DNA of 64,000 nt from Deltaproteobacteria bacterium (GCA_017644045.1 JAEPMI010000004.1:659307-723306), one strand, 5' to 3'; positions 1-11,084 are shown, counted from the stretch's first letter. Notes: generated by a model from the sequence alone, not told the origin. Program-made: numbers and translations.

Positions 1-1419
1 CGCGGTCTGCCAGGCCATGAGCTCGGGGAAGAGGATCAGACCGATGCGGTGGTCCGGGTGCATCGTCGCCCGGCGCTGGACCGAGTCCTCGGTGTTCGAG
101 TCACCCGAGGTGTAGCCGGCCTCGAAGAAGCCATCGACGATCTTGCCCCGGCGGCCGGCCTGCGCGGCCCACATCCACTGGCGCACGTCGTGCGTCGGGT
201 TGTCCACGCTCCGGGTGAGCGTGGTCTCGCCGCGGAGGTGCACGCCCTCGAAGGCGAGCTCGATGTCGCCACCGGCGGGGTCCTCGAACTCCCACTGCGC
301 GAAGAGGTCCAGGATCCAGACGTCGAGCGAGTCGTCGCTGAAAGACTCGCCGTCGAGCGCGTCGACCTCGTTGCGCTGCGAGCGATAGACGACGTACGCA
401 CCGATCGTCTTGGTCTGGCCGTCGCCATAGAACGCCGCGAGCACGGCCTGCAGCGCGCGCTCGCCATCACCGAGGCTCGCGACCGGGTCGCGATAGACCA
501 CGTCGCCGGCGATGGCGACGGTGAAGGGCGTGTCCTCGCCGAGCGGGCGAGTCGCGAAGAGCAGGCGGATGTTCGAGTTGCCATAGCGGTAGTCGCCGAA
601 GGGCGACCAGCGCGTGCCGTCGTTCGCGAGGAGCCCGAGGCCCCAGTGGGACGGCTGGAGACCGGCTCGGAACACGCCGATGGGCGAGCGCCACTCGCCG
701 TAGAGCCAGCGGAGCTCGAGGCCGCGACCGTCGAAGGCGGTTTCGCCATCGCGCGGGAGCTCCGCGGCCGAGACGCCCTGGGCTTCGTCGCCTACGATCA
801 TGCCGTCGGCGACGTCGAGCTGCGCATGGAACGCGAAGACGTTGCCGAGCTCGAGCTTGCCGGTCGCGCGGAGCCACTGATTGGCCCAGTAGTTCTGGCC
901 GAGCTCGGTGGGGAGGCCGGTCCGCTCCTGCGTCTGGAGCGGGATGTCGCTCATCATGTTGAAGCGGAGCCGGTACTCGCCGTGGAGCGAGACGGAGGGC
1001 GCATAGCGGCTGTCGCGGCGCTCCTCCTGGATGGCCGTTCGCTGCGCGTCGGTGCGAGCGTTGTCGAGCTCGTCTTCCGGCTCGGGCTCCGGCTCGAGGT
1101 CGGCGGCGGGGGCGCCGAGGTTGGGCTCGGGTTCCTCGGGCTCCGACCCCTGATCGCCGGACTCCGACTCCCGATCGCCAGACTCCGACTCCGACTCCTG
1201 ATCGCCGGACTCCGACTCCTGATCGCCGGACTCCGACTCCGACTCCGACTCCGATGCCGACTCCGGCTCGCCGGACTCCGACTCGGACGCCGGCTCCTGA
1301 TCGGCCCCCGACTCCGTGGCCGGCTCCGAATCCGACTCCGACTGGGCGAACGCAGGACTGGCGAAGCCCAGGAAGAGAAGCGCGGCAGCCGCGGTTGCCG
1401 GTGAGACGCGGTGAATCAC
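1..1419 (-). CDS. Outer-membrane-type protein with Ser/Glu-repeat N-terminus (3' end outside window)
   Basis: The reading frame starts at a GTG at 1419 and stays open to the left edge, so the C-terminus is missing (473 codons visible). The N-terminus is a clear signal peptide (MIHRVSPATAAAALLFLGF...ASPAFA). A low-complexity Ser/Glu/Gly/Asp linker follows at residues about 25-115. Next comes a long domain rich in alternating aromatic and hydrophobic residues (RLRFNMMSDIPLQTQ, LELRWLYGEWRSPIGVF, HRIGLILFPELMAW), typical of an outer-membrane beta-barrel. It resembles the myxobacterial TIGR04551-type proteins; that family call is from memory and tentative. The Ser/Glu linker is encoded by near-tandem DNA repeats and could vary in length. 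Confidence 0.6.
   Translation of the reverse strand, partial: MIHRVSPATAAAALLFLGFASPAFAQSESDSEPATESGADQEPASESESGEPESASESESESESGDQESESGDQESESESGDRESESGDQGSEPEEPEPNLGAPAADLEPEPEPEDELDNARTDAQRTAIQEERRDSRYAPSVSLHGEYRLRFNMMSDIPLQTQERTGLPTELGQNYWANQWLRATGKLELGNVFAFHAQLDVADGMIVGDEAQGVSAAELPRDGETAFDGRGLELRWLYGEWRSPIGVFRAGLQPSHWGLGLLANDGTRWSPFGDYRYGNSNIRLLFATRPLGEDTPFTVAIAGDVVYRDPVASLGDGERALQAVLAAFYGDGQTKTIGAYVVYRSQRNEVDALDGESFSDDSLDVWILDLFAQWEFEDPAGGDIELAFEGVHLRGETTLTRSVDNPTHDVRQWMWAAQAGRRGKIVDGFFEAGYTSGDSNTEDSVQRRATMHPDHRIGLILFPELMAWQTA
1141..1291. repeat. Short tandem repeat tract coding the Ser/Glu linker
   Basis: A tract built of the hexamer tccgac/ctccga, interspersed with a recurring ctgatcgccgga unit, repeated with small variations. 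On the minus strand it encodes Glu-Ser-Glu-Ser runs broken by GDQ or GDR. The repeat lies in frame, so unit gain or loss would lengthen or shorten the linker without breaking the gene. Confidence 0.75.
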
Positions 1420-1534
1420 GCCGGGACGATAGGCGGCCGGAGGGCCCCATGACAACGATGACGTCTTACAGCTGGCACGATGCCCTGGCGGCCCCCCGGG
1501 ACGCCACAGGTCCTCGGTGATACGGTCCTCGGCG

Positions 1535-3316
1535 ATGCGCGCCCGCCCCGGCCCCACGCTCGCGTCGATTCTCGGCGCCACGCTCCTCTTCGCGGTCATC
1601 GGCTGCGGCGACGACGACGGGCCCCTGGTCCCCATTCGGGAGCAAACCTCCGCCGATGACGCCCCGGTTCGCGACGTCGACCGGGAGCTGCCCGTCTCCC
1701 GCGAGCTCCAGGGTCAGCCGATCGTCCACGTCGAGGGCGCGCCGGTCGAGCTGGCCGGCGGCGCGCTCCACGCGCTGCTCACCCAGGACTTGGACGGCGA
1801 CGAAGATCGCGACGCGATGGTCCTCGGGGTGAACCCCGAGGGCGAGGTCGTGCTGGGCCTCGGGCGCCGACAGGGCAACGCCTTTCGCAACCAGGAGCTC
1901 GCGTCGCTGCTCCCCCGGAAGGCAGTCGGCGAGCTGGCGACGGTGTGCGTCGTCGAGCGCGCGGAGATCCGCTTCCTGAGCTCGAGCTGGGCCCACGCCG
2001 AGGCCGCGCTGCAGTGTGGCGAGCCCGGTGACCTCGCCGACTCCGGCGGTCCGCCGCAGGATCCGGTCCCGGTCTCGGCCCATTTCTTCATCGAGGTCGG
2101 CGCCGGCACGCCGCGCGTGAAGGAGCGCTTCCTCGTCGCGCGCGGCCTGGCCCTCACACCGGAGCTCGGCGACCTCGACGAAGACGGCCACCCCGACTTC
2201 ACCCTCCACCTGACGGGCCCGGATGGCCTCACGGTCGATCTGCCGCTCAAGGATCGTGCGGCCGGTCTGATCCTGGACCCGGCTCCGGCCCTCGAGATGT
2301 TGAGCGGCCGACTCGAGGAGGCCGAGGGGGCGATCGCGAACGATCCGACCGGCGCGGCCGAGCAAGCGGATCGACTGGTGGCCTGGAACCGGCTGCTCTG
2401 CCGCGGCTTCGATCCAGCCACACCCGAAGCCTTTCACGTGGGCGACCAGGGCGGCCTCCGTTGTCCGACCGCGGAGCGCGCAGGCCGGCTGGATCTCGTC
2501 GCTCGGCTCCGGGCCGGGGACTTCGTGGGAGCGGTCGAGCTGCTCGATCGGATGGCGCCGAGCGCGCGCAGCGCCGCGCTCGCGAGCGAGGCCGCGACCG
2601 CCGCGTTGGCCACCGTCCGCGAGAGCGGGCTCACCACCACGGAGCTCGCGCGCCGGGGTGACGGCGACCTGGTCTTCCGCGACGACGCCACGCTGGCGCT
2701 CCTCGACGAGCCGCCGGTCCGCTTCGCCCTCCCGGGCGGCGCGCGTACGCCCGACCCGGGCGTGCCGGCCATCCTCGATCCCAGTGGTCAGTACTCGGCC
2801 CGGCTCAGCCGACGCTGTGCGGGCCTCGAGCTCGAGATCGTCGACGGCTTCTCCCCCGGCCCGGCCCAGACCCGCTATCAGGTCGTGGATCTGCCGGCGC
2901 CCGCACCCTGTGAGGGCACGCCGGAAGACGCGAGCCACCCGTGGCGCATCCTCGGTTGGGCACCGCAGGGCCTGGTGCTCGGGGCTCCCGGTCGGCGTCG
3001 CGTCGCCGGGGTCGTCGCGGGTCCCCGGGTCGAATCGGCGGAAGATCTGGGGCTCACGACGCCGCCGCCCGCGCCCCTTCGAGGCCCGCGGATCACACCG
3101 TCCGGGACCGTCTGGATCCTGGAGACCCCCCTGGGCGTGATGCGCTACGAGGGCGCCCGCATGAAGCTCTGGTGGCCGGAGGACTGGCCGCTCGGCGAGC
3201 GTGCCGAAGCGGTCGCGATCTCTCCGGACGGCACCCGCATCGCCATCCGGCGGGCGGATGGACGCACGGCCGTGCTGGAGGCGGCGAGCGGTGACGATCC
3301 ACCTGCAGCGGAATAG
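1535..3316 (+). CDS. Asp-rich lipoprotein with FG-GAP-like calcium loops and a propeller-like C-terminus
   Basis: The protein has about 593 residues from the ATG at 1535; an in-frame GTG at 1517 is possible but adds residues before the signal peptide. The signal peptide ends in a lipobox (LLFAVIGC followed by GDDDG), so it is probably an anchored lipoprotein. Two loops, DLDGDEDRDAMVLG and DLDEDGHPDFTLHL, match the Asp-rich calcium-binding pattern of FG-GAP/VCBS repeats. The C-terminus contains AVAISPDGTRIAIRRADG, a WD40/TolB-like blade signature. No catalytic motif is visible. It starts 115 bp from the divergent outer-membrane gene and precedes another propeller lipoprotein. Function unknown; a surface binding protein is an inference. 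Confidence 0.75.
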   Translation: MRARPGPTLASILGATLLFAVIGCGDDDGPLVPIREQTSADDAPVRDVDRELPVSRELQGQPIVHVEGAPVELAGGALHALLTQDLDGDEDRDAMVLGVNPEGEVVLGLGRRQGNAFRNQELASLLPRKAVGELATVCVVERAEIRFLSSSWAHAEAALQCGEPGDLADSGGPPQDPVPVSAHFFIEVGAGTPRVKERFLVARGLALTPELGDLDEDGHPDFTLHLTGPDGLTVDLPLKDRAAGLILDPAPALEMLSGRLEEAEGAIANDPTGAAEQADRLVAWNRLLCRGFDPATPEAFHVGDQGGLRCPTAERAGRLDLVARLRAGDFVGAVELLDRMAPSARSAALASEAATAALATVRESGLTTTELARRGDGDLVFRDDATLALLDEPPVRFALPGGARTPDPGVPAILDPSGQYSARLSRRCAGLELEIVDGFSPGPAQTRYQVVDLPAPAPCEGTPEDASHPWRILGWAPQGLVLGAPGRRRVAGVVAGPRVESAEDLGLTTPPPAPLRGPRITPSGTVWILETPLGVMRYEGARMKLWWPEDWPLGERAEAVAISPDGTRIAIRRADGRTAVLEAASGDDPPAAE

Positions 3317-3440
3317 ACGGCACGTGGACGAAGGTCGACGCCACGGCCCTGCACTGCTATGGGAGGGCCGCGCACGCCTCGCGACCTCGTGACGGCCGCG
3401 CACACCGTAGCCGACCCGAGGGTCGCGCACGGACCGCTGA

Positions 3441-4736
3441 ATGCGTCGACTCCATCCCATCACCCTGCTCTTCGTCGCCCAGCTCCTCGCGAGCTGCGGA
3501 GCGCGGCAGGATCCTTCTCCGGCGCCGTGCATGTCGGACCGAGAGTGCGTGGCCGACCGCATCTGCCACGCGGGGCGCTGCCGCTTCCTCGAGGAGGTGC
3601 GCGCCGAGCTCGCGACCGAGAGCGCAGGGACGCCTCCCGACGCTGGCGTGGAGACCCACGCCGGTGGCGAAGATCCGGCGGACGCCGGAACCGAGTCCGT
3701 CGAGCCGCTGGTCGTCGATCATCCCATGTTCATGGGTGGCCCGACCCATCGTGGGCGCAGCCCGCACACCGGCCCGACCGAAGAGCCGTCGGTGGTCTGG
3801 TCCCACCGCACCGGCGCTCGCGTCTTCGCGTCGCCGGTCGTCGGCACGGACGGCACCCTCTACATCGGCTCCCTCGATCGAACCTTCGCCGCGGTCGACC
3901 GGGCCGGTACGCTGAAGTGGCGCTTCACCGCCGGGGACAAGATCTACGCCTCTGCCGCGCTCGCGCCCGATGGCACCGTCTACGTGGGCAGTGAGGACGG
4001 TATCGTCACCGCGCTCACCTCGACCGGCACGGTCCGCTGGCGCGTGGACCTCGAGCACTCGATCGACGCCAGCCCGACCGTGGGCCCCGACGGGACGCTC
4101 TATGTGGCCGCCGACGGCGTCTACGCCATCGACCCGGCGGGCGCCGTCGCGTGGCACCACCCGACCGCGGGCCACGTCCGCAGCTCGCCGGTGCTGCACC
4201 CCGCAGGGCTCGTCATCGTCGGCTCCTCAGAGGGCAAGGTCCTCGCGCTGACCACCCGCGGCGAGGTCGCCTGGGAGACCGCAGCGGGCGCCAGCATCGA
4301 CGGCGGAGCCAGCGTCGGCGAAGACGGAACCATTTACATCGGGACCGATCGTGGTCACCTGTTGGCCCTGAGTGCGCAGGGACAGGTTCGCTGGCGGTAC
4401 GAAACCGGCGACGACGTCCGCGCGACTCCGGCCATCGCGGCCGACGGCACGATCGTCGTCGGCTCCTACGATCGCTACCTCTACGCCATCACGCCCGACG
4501 GAACGCTCCGCTGGCGTGCCCCCACCACCGGTCGCATCCGGGCCTCGGCCCGCATCGACGCTCGAGGAACCATTTACGTCGGTAGCCAGGACGACTTTCT
4601 CTACGCCGTGTCACCGACCGGCGAGATCCTCTGGCGCTTCAACATCGGTCAGGACATCGACTCGACCGCCGCCCTCGGGAGCGATGGAACGCTCTACGTG
4701 GGCGCGGACGATGGTGCGCTGCACGCCTTGCGGTGA
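3441..4736 (+). CDS. PQQ-like beta-propeller repeat lipoprotein
   Basis: This 431-residue protein begins with a signal peptide and lipobox (LLASC at residue 18). A Cys-rich patch (CMSDRECVADRICHAGRC) and an Ala/Asp/Gly linker follow. Residues about 105-431 hold at least eight copies of a blade with the pattern (D/G)GTLYIGS..(D/R)..FAA(V/I)...G.(L/V)(K/R)WR, the PQQ/WD-like (PF13360, PF13570) propeller repeat. It lacks the heme or PQQ residues of alcohol dehydrogenases, so a binding or scaffold role is more likely than an enzyme; BamB-like folds are comparable. The Cys-rich patch is typical of myxobacterial surface lipoproteins. It stands alone between a lipoprotein gene and rnr. Confidence 0.85.
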   Translation: MRRLHPITLLFVAQLLASCGARQDPSPAPCMSDRECVADRICHAGRCRFLEEVRAELATESAGTPPDAGVETHAGGEDPADAGTESVEPLVVDHPMFMGGPTHRGRSPHTGPTEEPSVVWSHRTGARVFASPVVGTDGTLYIGSLDRTFAAVDRAGTLKWRFTAGDKIYASAALAPDGTVYVGSEDGIVTALTSTGTVRWRVDLEHSIDASPTVGPDGTLYVAADGVYAIDPAGAVAWHHPTAGHVRSSPVLHPAGLVIVGSSEGKVLALTTRGEVAWETAAGASIDGGASVGEDGTIYIGTDRGHLLALSAQGQVRWRYETGDDVRATPAIAADGTIVVGSYDRYLYAITPDGTLRWRAPTTGRIRASARIDARGTIYVGSQDDFLYAVSPTGEILWRFNIGQDIDSTAALGSDGTLYVGADDGALHALR

Positions 4737-4880
4737 ACCCGCGCGGCAGCGCACCCCCTTGCGCCCGACCTTCCATATCCGAAGACTCCGCTTGCGGAAA
4801 CCCCGGCGAACCCCGCCGATAGACTAGAAAGAACCTCGCCGAGCGAGCCCGACGGAGCCGGGCCCCGGTGAGTACCCAAC

Positions 4881-7271
4881 ATGAAGAAGATTGAACGAGA
4901 GGCCGTCATGGAGGCCCTCCGCGAGCACGCGCCCCGCGCGCAGCACGTGGCGGAGCTCTGCGGCCGCATGAAGATTTCGAAGAAGCGCAAGGACGAGGTC
5001 CTGGACGCGCTCGACGAGCTGGTGAAGCTCGGCATGGTCACCGAGATGCCCGGACTGCGCTTCCGCATCCGCCGGCAGCGACCGATGCCGACGCTGGACG
5101 CGATCCAGCGCCCGCCGGTGTCGAAGGTGCGTGGCGTCATGAACCGAAACCCGAAGGGGTTCGCGTTCCTCACGCCCGAGGAGGGTGGCGAGGACGTGTT
5201 CATCCCGCCGCGCTTCCAGGGCGCCGCGCTCCATGGCGACCGCGTCGAGATCCTGGCCAAGCCCTCGCCCAAGGGACGGGAGGGCAAGGTCGTGCAGGTG
5301 CTCGAGCGCCGGCCCTCACGCTTCACCGCGACCCTCGAGAAACGCGGCAAGCGTGCGTGGCTCACGCCCGACGACCCGCGCCTTCCCGACCGCATCGAGC
5401 TGATCGGTGACGTCCCGAAGGGCAAGACGCGCGACATGGCGGTCATCGCCACCATGAAGCGCTTCCCGCAGGACACGGACGACATGCCGGGCGCGGAGGT
5501 CGTCGACATCCTCGGCGTGCAGGGCATGACCGCCGTCGAGGTCATGAAGATCAAGATCCGCGAGGGCGTCGTCGAGGAGTTCGACGAGCGCGTGCTCGCG
5601 GAGGCGCGGGACGTGCCCGACGAGGTGCCGGAAGAGGACAAGGTGGGTCGACGCGACCTGCGTGACCTCGATCTGTGCACCATCGACCCGGAGGATGCGC
5701 GCGACCACGACGACGCGATCTACTGCGAGCGCACCAAGAGCGGCTGGCGAGTGGTCGTGGCCATCGCCGACGTCGCCCACTACGTGCGACCGGGCACCGC
5801 GATCGACGCCTCGGCGCTCGAGCGTGGCTGCAGCATCTACCTTCCGGACCGAGCGATCCCGATGCTCCCGCGGGAGCTCTCCTCGCACCTCGCCTCGCTG
5901 ATCCCGGACACGGACCGGCTCTGCATGGGCGTGGAGATCAACGTCACCCGTCGCGGCAAGGTCCGAAGCGCGCAGCTCTTCGAGGGCGTGATGCGCTCCC
6001 GCGCGAAGCTGACTTACCGCGGCGTGGCTCGGGCGCTCGGTCTGACCGACAAGGTGCGCAGCCAGCCGGAGGCGGAGAAGCGGCGCGAGAACCTCGAGCA
6101 GCTCAAGGAGCTGGCGATGGTGCTCCGCAAGAAGCGCCACGACCGCGGCGCGCTCGAGCTCGACCTGCCGGAGCCGAAGGTCATTCTCGACCAGCACGGC
6201 GTCGAGCCCATCGACGTGCAGCGCTCGAAGGCCGACCCGGGTGTGAAGGTCGCGTACCAGATGGTCGAGGAGATGATGCTCCTCGCCAACGAGACCGTCG
6301 CCGCCGAGCTGAAGAAGCGCGACGTGCCGGCGATCTACCGGATCCACGGCAAGCCGGACGAGAAGAAGATCATGAACTTCTCGCAGCTCGCGGCCGCCCT
6401 CGGCCACGACCTGAGCGTCGACGACGCCCGCGACCCGAAGGAGCTCACGAGCTTCCTGAAGCGGATCGAGGGCAGCGACGAGGCCGACGTCCTGCAGTAC
6501 CTCCTGCTCCGCTCGATGCAGCAGGCGGTCTACGGCATCGACTCGGAGACCGGTCACTTCGGTCTCGCGACGAAGGACTACCTGCACTTCACGTCGCCCA
6601 TCCGGCGCTACCCCGACCTCGCGGTGCACCGGGTGCTCAAGAAGGTGCTCCGCGGCGAGCCGATCGACGCGGTCACCCTCAGGCCGCACCTCGCGTCGAT
6701 CGCGGCGCGCTCCAGCCAGCTCGAGCGCCGGGCCTTCGTGGTCGAGCGCGACGTGGTGAACCTCTACCGTGCGATCCTCATGCGGGACCGCGTCGGTGAG
6801 GACTTCGACGGGCGCATCGCGTCGGTCGACCGCTACGGTGTCCGAGTCGCCTTCGACGACCCCTACGTCGAGGCGCTCATCCCGCTCGAGGCGCTCGACG
6901 ACGACTACTACGAGCTCGACGAGCTCGGCATCCGACTCGTCGGTGCCCGCACCGCGCAGATCTACGAGCTCGGTGAGCGCATCCAGGTCGAGCTCGAGGA
7001 CGTGAACATCGCGGGCCGCGAGATCCGCGCGCTCCCCACGACCCTCGACCAGCGCAAGACCCAGCGCCGCACGAAGACCCGCGGCCGCGGTCGCGACCGT
7101 GGCCCGAAGGGCAAGGACGACTCGCGCAAGGGCGGCAGCGGCAAGGGCGGCAGCCGCCGCAACCGCAGCGACGCCGGCAAGCGAGCCCGTGGCGCCAGCA
7201 AGGGCGGCAAGGGCAAGGGCGGAAAGAAGAGCGGCGGAACGCGGAAGCGTCGGTCGCGCACCAAGCGCTGA
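4881..7271 (+). CDS. rnr: Ribonuclease R
   Basis: This 796-residue 3'-to-5' exoribonuclease belongs to the RNase II/R family. An N-terminal winged-helix domain (residues about 1-65) is followed by cold-shock/OB domains (RGVMNRNPKGFAFLTPEEGG from about residue 87). The catalytic RNB domain carries the magnesium-binding motif TIDPEDARDHDDA, with aspartates at about 269, 275, 277 and 278, and later HFTSPIRRYPDL. An S1 domain starts near residue 638. The last 80 residues are Lys/Arg/Gly-rich, like the basic tail of RNase R that binds structured RNA and ribosomes; this tail distinguishes it from RNase II. It degrades structured RNA in the cytoplasm. ATG at 4881 is the natural start. Confidence 0.95.
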   Translation: MKKIEREAVMEALREHAPRAQHVAELCGRMKISKKRKDEVLDALDELVKLGMVTEMPGLRFRIRRQRPMPTLDAIQRPPVSKVRGVMNRNPKGFAFLTPEEGGEDVFIPPRFQGAALHGDRVEILAKPSPKGREGKVVQVLERRPSRFTATLEKRGKRAWLTPDDPRLPDRIELIGDVPKGKTRDMAVIATMKRFPQDTDDMPGAEVVDILGVQGMTAVEVMKIKIREGVVEEFDERVLAEARDVPDEVPEEDKVGRRDLRDLDLCTIDPEDARDHDDAIYCERTKSGWRVVVAIADVAHYVRPGTAIDASALERGCSIYLPDRAIPMLPRELSSHLASLIPDTDRLCMGVEINVTRRGKVRSAQLFEGVMRSRAKLTYRGVARALGLTDKVRSQPEAEKRRENLEQLKELAMVLRKKRHDRGALELDLPEPKVILDQHGVEPIDVQRSKADPGVKVAYQMVEEMMLLANETVAAELKKRDVPAIYRIHGKPDEKKIMNFSQLAAALGHDLSVDDARDPKELTSFLKRIEGSDEADVLQYLLLRSMQQAVYGIDSETGHFGLATKDYLHFTSPIRRYPDLAVHRVLKKVLRGEPIDAVTLRPHLASIAARSSQLERRAFVVERDVVNLYRAILMRDRVGEDFDGRIASVDRYGVRVAFDDPYVEALIPLEALDDDYYELDELGIRLVGARTAQIYELGERIQVELEDVNIAGREIRALPTTLDQRKTQRRTKTRGRGRDRGPKGKDDSRKGGSGKGGSRRNRSDAGKRARGASKGGKGKGGKKSGGTRKRRSRTKR

Positions 7272-7456
7272 GCTCGAGTAGCCAGGAAAGCCCGGGGACA
7301 GGATCACCCCCCGCATCCCCCTGTTTTCCAGGGGCCTCCGAGCACGAAATGCATTTTGTCCGCGCGGCGTCGCAGGACGGCGCGCAGAAGGTCCGGCTGC
7401 CGTCAGAGCCCAAGGACCCCAAGGGCGAGGGTGCGGGGTGTGGTAGATCCCGCGGC

Positions 7457-8806
<1,350 letters not shown>

Positions 8807-10111
8807 TCAACGGCAGGCCATCGTCTCTTCACGGGTCGTACGACTGCAGCCCGTGACCACGCTGTACCGGCAGTAGCTGAGGGTCCGAGTGAGGCCACAC
8901 GCCGCGAAGTCCTCGGCCCAGAAGGTGGTGCCACTGCAGAAACGGTCACCACTGCACGCGATGATGAACGTCGGGCTGAGTGGGTAATTGGGCCGCTCGT
9001 TCCCGTCGCAGTCGTAGTCGAAGTTCGTCGCCGAGGGCTCACCGGGGATCGCGGTGGTCTGGTACATGGTCTGCCCTGGGAAGACGAGCGCGTTGTCGTC
9101 GCGGCAGTCCGTGGTGTCGAGACCGACCGGCCGCGTGTTCGTCCAACCACAGCCGCCGGACGGCGGAGGCTCGGCGCACTGCTCGCGGGTCACGCTGGTG
9201 TCGGGCGAGAACCCGTCGCCATCACAGTCGACGTACCAGACGGGAGCCGTCTCATCGACGGCCAAGTCGCAGTTGTTGTCCTTCCCGTCGCAGAGCTCCT
9301 CCGCGCCGGTATAGACCTCCGGATCGCTGTCGTCGCAGTCGTCGCCACCGCAGCTCTCCACCGCGTGGCCGTCCATGTCCATGTCGAAGGGGAGCGGGTC
9401 GTTGAAACAGCCGTCGACCGGGTCGCAGGTGTCTTCCGTACACTCGTTGCCGTCGTCGCAGTCGAGCGTCTCGCCCGGAACGCAGGTGTTCGTCGCCGTG
9501 TCGCAGGTGTCGACGCCATCACAGACGGAGACGTCGAAGGCCTCGCAGTCGACGTCGTTCATGCACGTGACGGTGCAGTCCGGCTCGCAGCCGTCGTTCG
9601 AGACCTCGTTGCCGTCGTCACACTCCTCACCGTCGTCCGGGAGGCCGTTCCCGCAGCCGAGCGCACGACAGACGCCCGCGCGGCAGCCACCGTCCGACCC
9701 GTCTTCCTGGGTGCAGGCGGTGTCGTCGGGAGCGTCGGTCCCGAGCACGCACGTGTGGCTCGTGGTGTCGCAGCTCTCCGTCCCGTTGCAGATCGAGGCG
9801 TCCTCGCACTCGTCGTTCGACGCGCAACTGAACTCACAGGTGCCGGGTTCGCAGCCATCGGCGGACGTCTCGTTCGCGTCGTCGCACTCCTCGCCGGCTG
9901 CGGTGTCGACGAGCCCGTCGCCGCACGTGCTGAGCGTGCACACCTGCGAGCGACAGATCGCCGCGCCATCCATCCCGTCGAGCGCGCAGGGGGTACCGTC
10001 GTCGGCCCCGGTACAGGTGGAGCCGCCTTCCTTGCCCTCGAGAGCACCGTCGACGACGAGGGAGCAGGCACTCGCGAGCGCGAGCGAGACAACCAGCGTG
10101 AACCGAGTCAT
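8807..10111 (-). CDS. Cys-rich surface lipoprotein with DUF4215 and MopE-type repeats
   Basis: The protein has about 434 residues from the ATG at 10111; an ATG at 10120 adds three residues and overlaps the upstream stop as TGATG. The signal peptide ends in a lipobox (LALASACS). Two repeats follow the DUF4215 myxobacterial pattern (CGDGLVDTAAGEECDDAN, CGNGLPDDGEECDDGNE). These are followed by MopE-like metal-binding repeats (GGDDCDDSDPEVYTGAEELC). The C-terminal 100 residues are also Cys-rich. MopE-type repeats are associated with copper or calcium binding in the founding Methylococcus protein. Here the ligand is unknown. It probably shares a transcript with the upstream PEGA/TPR gene. Confidence 0.85.
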   Translation of the reverse strand: MTRFTLVVSLALASACSLVVDGALEGKEGGSTCTGADDGTPCALDGMDGAAICRSQVCTLSTCGDGLVDTAAGEECDDANETSADGCEPGTCEFSCASNDECEDASICNGTESCDTTSHTCVLGTDAPDDTACTQEDGSDGGCRAGVCRALGCGNGLPDDGEECDDGNEVSNDGCEPDCTVTCMNDVDCEAFDVSVCDGVDTCDTATNTCVPGETLDCDDGNECTEDTCDPVDGCFNDPLPFDMDMDGHAVESCGGDDCDDSDPEVYTGAEELCDGKDNNCDLAVDETAPVWYVDCDGDGFSPDTSVTREQCAEPPPSGGCGWTNTRPVGLDTTDCRDDNALVFPGQTMYQTTAIPGEPSATNFDYDCDGNERPNYPLSPTFIIACSGDRFCSGTTFWAEDFAACGLTRTLSYCRYSVVTGCSRTTREETMACR

Positions 10112-10119
10112 GAATCCCA

Positions 10120-11052
10120 TCAGAAGGTCCCCCGAGCCATGGCGCCCGCAAAGCCGGGCCCGACGGCCGGTGTGAGCGCGACGTCGTCGTCCGCTTCGTC
10201 GTCGTCTCCGCTGAGGAGAAAGACCAGCAACCCGGCGCCCGCGGCGAGAATGCCCACGCCGAAGGCGATGTCCGCGCCGAGCGCGAGCCCGCGCGCGCTG
10301 TCGGCGTCGGAACCGTCGGACGTGTCGGCGCCGTTGGCCTTCCCGAGCGCGATGCCCCCGAGAATGGCGCCCGCGACGATCGCGGCACCACCGCCGGCCC
10401 AGAGGATGATCGGCACCAGCGGCGGTCCAGAGTCCACGCTGCCGCCGACCTCTTCCTCCATGGCGACGGTCACGTCCACCGACCGACCGGCGGCCACGGA
10501 GACCGCCGCCTCGAACGGCCGGTAGCCTTCGAGCACGATCTCGACCTGGTGGCTGCCCGGCGACACCGCGATCGGGTCCGGTCGGGGCGTCCGGCCGTGG
10601 TCCTCCCCGTCGATCAGGATCGTCGCCCCCTCGGGACCGCCGGTGACGACGATCGAGGTCCGTCCGAGCCGCTCACGGATGGCGGCGAGCTGGGCGCGCG
10701 CCCGCTGCTGGTTGGGGTCGCTGGGGCTCGCGTGCTCGAGGTACGCCTCGAACGCACCGACGGCCTTCGGGAGCTCGCCGAGTCGCTCGTAGGCCTGTCC
10801 GAGGTTGTATTGGAGCAGCGGCCGCGGATCGAGCGCGTAGCCCGCCTCCCACGCGGCGACGGCGTCTTCGTAGTCGCCACGCTCGTAGGCCGCCTGACCG
10901 CGCAGGAAGAGCTCTCGGGCGTCCGGCTCGGCGCTCTCCGCCGGCGCCTCTGCCTCTGCTTCCTGAGCCGCAGCTCCCACCGTCCCCATCGCGATCGTCG
11001 ACCCCATGAGGGTGAGGACCGCTACCCATCGTCGTCCATTGACCACGGGCAA
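10120..11052 (-). CDS. TPR and PEGA domain protein, membrane-anchored
   Basis: This 310-residue protein starts with a signal peptide (VLTLMGSTIAMGTVGAAAQ). Tetratricopeptide repeats occupy residues about 45-120 (AYERGDYEDAVAAWEAGYAL, YNLGQAYERLGELPKAVGAF). A PEGA beta-domain follows at about 130-200 (PEGATILIDGEDHGRTP), and then a transmembrane helix at about 210-235 (IILWAGGGAAIVAGAILGGIAL). This TPR-PEGA-TM layout is common in Myxococcota periplasmic proteins and is thought to support protein or cell-wall binding. The stop codon overlaps the first ATG of the next gene by one base, suggesting translational coupling to the Cys-rich lipoprotein. Confidence 0.85.
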   Translation of the reverse strand: MPVVNGRRWVAVLTLMGSTIAMGTVGAAAQEAEAEAPAESAEPDARELFLRGQAAYERGDYEDAVAAWEAGYALDPRPLLQYNLGQAYERLGELPKAVGAFEAYLEHASPSDPNQQRARAQLAAIRERLGRTSIVVTGGPEGATILIDGEDHGRTPRPDPIAVSPGSHQVEIVLEGYRPFEAAVSVAAGRSVDVTVAMEEEVGGSVDSGPPLVPIILWAGGGAAIVAGAILGGIALGKANGADTSDGSDADSARGLALGADIAFGVGILAAGAGLLVFLLSGDDDEADDDVALTPAVGPGFAGAMARGTF

Positions 11053-11084
11053 TTTCTAGCACGCCGAAGCGATCCCACCGGTAG

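Noticed and set aside
1141..1291. CRISPR-like array
   Set aside because: Repeats are short, in-frame codon repeats without unique spacers of constant length; no cas genes in the window.
49..1404. Long plus-strand reading frame across the left-edge gene
   Set aside because: It is the antisense shadow of the minus-strand gene; its sequence is Arg/Leu/Glu repeat-like without domain features, while the minus strand has a signal peptide and barrel pattern.
3441..4736. PQQ-dependent dehydrogenase
   Set aside because: Propeller repeats are present, but no PQQ-binding or heme motifs and the Cys-rich linker indicate a non-enzymatic lipoprotein.
5316..7316. Long minus-strand open frame over rnr
   Set aside because: Codon-bias shadow of the RNase R gene; no domain features and rnr is unambiguous.
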